Source: Melioribacteraceae bacterium (GTDB lineage: Bacteria; Bacteroidota; Ignavibacteria; Ignavibacteriales; Melioribacteraceae). Taken from it: 64,000 bases of DNA. Every line of letters starts with the position of its first letter. The stretch's first letter is position 1. A program made the position numbers and the translations under genes. Where the stretch lies: positions 1 to 64,000 of the forward strand of contig JAFGMI010000048.1 in the NCBI GenBank assembly GCA_016927595.1. The letters are read 5' to 3'. Of this stretch, positions 62,966 through 64,000 are shown piece after piece. The notes beneath the pieces are model-generated. The model searched no databases. It saw nothing but the letters and a program-made list of their open reading frames with translations, and was not told where the DNA came from.

Positions 62966-64000
62966 ATGAAAGGGTTATCAATTCTGCATATAGACGACGA
63001 AAAAAATCAGCTGGAATCGTTGTCGAGGTTTTTAACAAAACGCGGTCACAATGTTTTTACCGCTTCATCTGGAATCAACGGATTGGAAATAGTAAAAAAT
63101 AATTATATCGATCTGGTATTGAGCGACTTTCGTATGCCGGGAATGAATGGTCTTGAAGTTTTAACGAAAACCAAAGAGATAAATCCCGCTATCGATGTGG
63201 TTATTATAACTGCATACGGAAATGTTGATGAAGCAGTCGCAATAATGAAAAGCGGAGCGTACGATTATTTAACAAAACCGGTAGACCTGGATGAACTTGA
63301 AAACTTAATAAAGAGAGTGGGCGAGAAAAAAATTCTTCTGAGGGAAAACGATGCACTTAAATCGCAGCTGCAGGATAAATTTAAATTTGAATCCATCGTT
63401 ACACAAAGCGGTAAAATGGAGAACGTGCTTAATATTGCGGGCAGAGTTGCATCCAGCAAGGCGACGGTGCTGATAAGAGGTGAAAGCGGTACGGGTAAGG
63501 AACTCGTTGCCAAAGCAGTGCACTTCGCAAGTAACAGAAAGCTTAAGCCGTTCATTACTGTTAATGTTGCAGCGCTTTCTGAAAACCTGCTTGAGAGCGA
63601 ATTGTTCGGACACGTTAAGGGTTCTTTTACAGGTGCGGTAAATACGCGTATGGGAAGATTTGAGGAAGCAGACGGCGGAACGCTGTTCATTGATGAAATA
63701 GGGGATATACCTTTAAATATACAGGTAAAACTTCTGCGTGCAATTCAGTTCGGCGAGATACAAAGCATCGGCAGTAATGAGACAAAAAATGTTGATGTGC
63801 GTATAATTGCCGCAACCCACCGCAAACTTGAAGAGATGATTAAGGACAGCGAGTTCAGAGAAGATCTGTTTTACAGACTCAATGTTGTTTCGCTCGTTTT
63901 ACCATCATTAAAAGAGAGAAAAGAAGATATACCATTGCTTGTTGATCATTTTATAAGAAAATATTCAGAGACTAATGGAAAAGAATTGAAAGGTATGTCT
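62966..64000 (+). CDS. Sigma-54-dependent response regulator (3' end outside window)
   Basis: NtrC-family activator; 345 codons are visible and the frame is open at the window end, so the rest of the AAA+ lid and the DNA-binding domain are missing. The receiver has HIDDEKN, Asp54 in LVLSDFRMPGMNG and Lys in YLTKPVD. Walker A is RGESGTGKELVAK, Walker B LFIDEIGDIP, and FREDLFYRLNVV follows. The sigma-54 contact loop reads GSFTGA (residues 219-224) instead of GAFTGA. Start ATG 62966 follows an AAGGATCAGG leader. It pairs with the kinase just upstream and probably acts at the TCGAC-N6-GTCGA sites in front of the module. Confidence 0.93.
   Translation, partial: MKGLSILHIDDEKNQLESLSRFLTKRGHNVFTASSGINGLEIVKNNYIDLVLSDFRMPGMNGLEVLTKTKEINPAIDVVIITAYGNVDEAVAIMKSGAYDYLTKPVDLDELENLIKRVGEKKILLRENDALKSQLQDKFKFESIVTQSGKMENVLNIAGRVASSKATVLIRGESGTGKELVAKAVHFASNRKLKPFITVNVAALSENLLESELFGHVKGSFTGAVNTRMGRFEEADGGTLFIDEIGDIPLNIQVKLLRAIQFGEIQSIGSNETKNVDVRIIAATHRKLEEMIKDSEFREDLFYRLNVVSLVLPSLKERKEDIPLLVDHFIRKYSETNGKELKGMS

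Noticed and set aside
1-64000. tRNA, rRNA, CRISPR, transposase, integrase or phage genes
   Set aside because: Intergenic gaps were read for cloverleaf-like pairs, regular spacer arrays and insertion ends; none was seen. A covariance-model scan would be needed to exclude small RNAs.

Overview
The window is an AT-rich chromosomal segment from a flagellated Gram-negative bacterium of the Bacteroidota/Chlorobiota/Ignavibacteriota side, most likely Ignavibacteria (Melioribacter- or Ignavibacterium-like). The reasons are: secreted proteins ending in the NYPNPFN-type sorting domain of the type IX secretion system (T9SS), a PorV/PorQ-like barrel, CarboxypepD_reg-type TonB receptors, and a flagellar operon with both P- and L-ring genes. 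Flagella and T9SS together are uncommon in classical Bacteroidota but known in Ignavibacteria. No rRNA, tRNA, CRISPR array, insertion sequence or phage gene was seen.

Region 1 (1-10.6 kb) is a tightly packed flagellar operon: flgH (5' truncated), flgI, a FlgJ-lytic transglycosylase fusion, a FlgN-like chaperone, flgK, flgL, a first MotA/MotB stator, fliW, csrA, a receiver-HPt protein, a second MotA/MotB pair of a different type, and two more response regulators. Region 2 (10.7-17.2 kb) holds an unknown protein, three PAS histidine kinases and cheW. Region 3 (17.4-19.6 kb) holds a lipoprotein and rmuC.

Region 4 (19.8-43.7 kb) is a beta-glucan utilisation locus. It opens with a membrane-tethered solute-binding protein, a histidine kinase and a sigma-54 activator (no ABC permease in the window), then GH5, SSS symporter, T9SS surface protein, TonB receptor, large secreted protein, PorV-like barrel, GH3, second SSS symporter and two GH16 laminarinase-like enzymes. 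Two promoters in this locus (before GH5 and before the first symporter) carry the same architecture: two copies of an ACTTATT-N5-AATAAGT-like palindrome exactly 22 bp apart, followed 69-70 bp later by a sigma-54-like -24/-12 element. This looks like the direct wiring of the sensor to the glycan genes.

Region 5 (43.7-58.4 kb) is catabolic: SGNH hydrolase, kynureninase, Gfo/Idh/MocA oxidoreductase, AEC transporter, galE, a creatininase-family protein, then a hydroxyproline module. That module has a glycyl radical activase, a glycyl radical enzyme matching trans-4-hydroxy-L-proline dehydratase (HypD) at all active-site positions I can recall, a POT peptide transporter, a 4-hydroxy-2-oxoglutarate-aldolase-like protein and an alanine-glyoxylate-type aminotransferase. 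It ends with a GH28-fold lipoprotein lacking the usual catalytic residues.

Region 6 (58.5-64 kb) is a second sigma-54 module: two small secreted Gly/DxDG-rich proteins, an outer-membrane barrel, a membrane histidine kinase and an NtrC-type regulator (cut by the window end). Both small genes have a TGGCACG -24 element and upstream TCGAC-N6-GTCGA palindromes. This module of unknown function is the best candidate for something undescribed.
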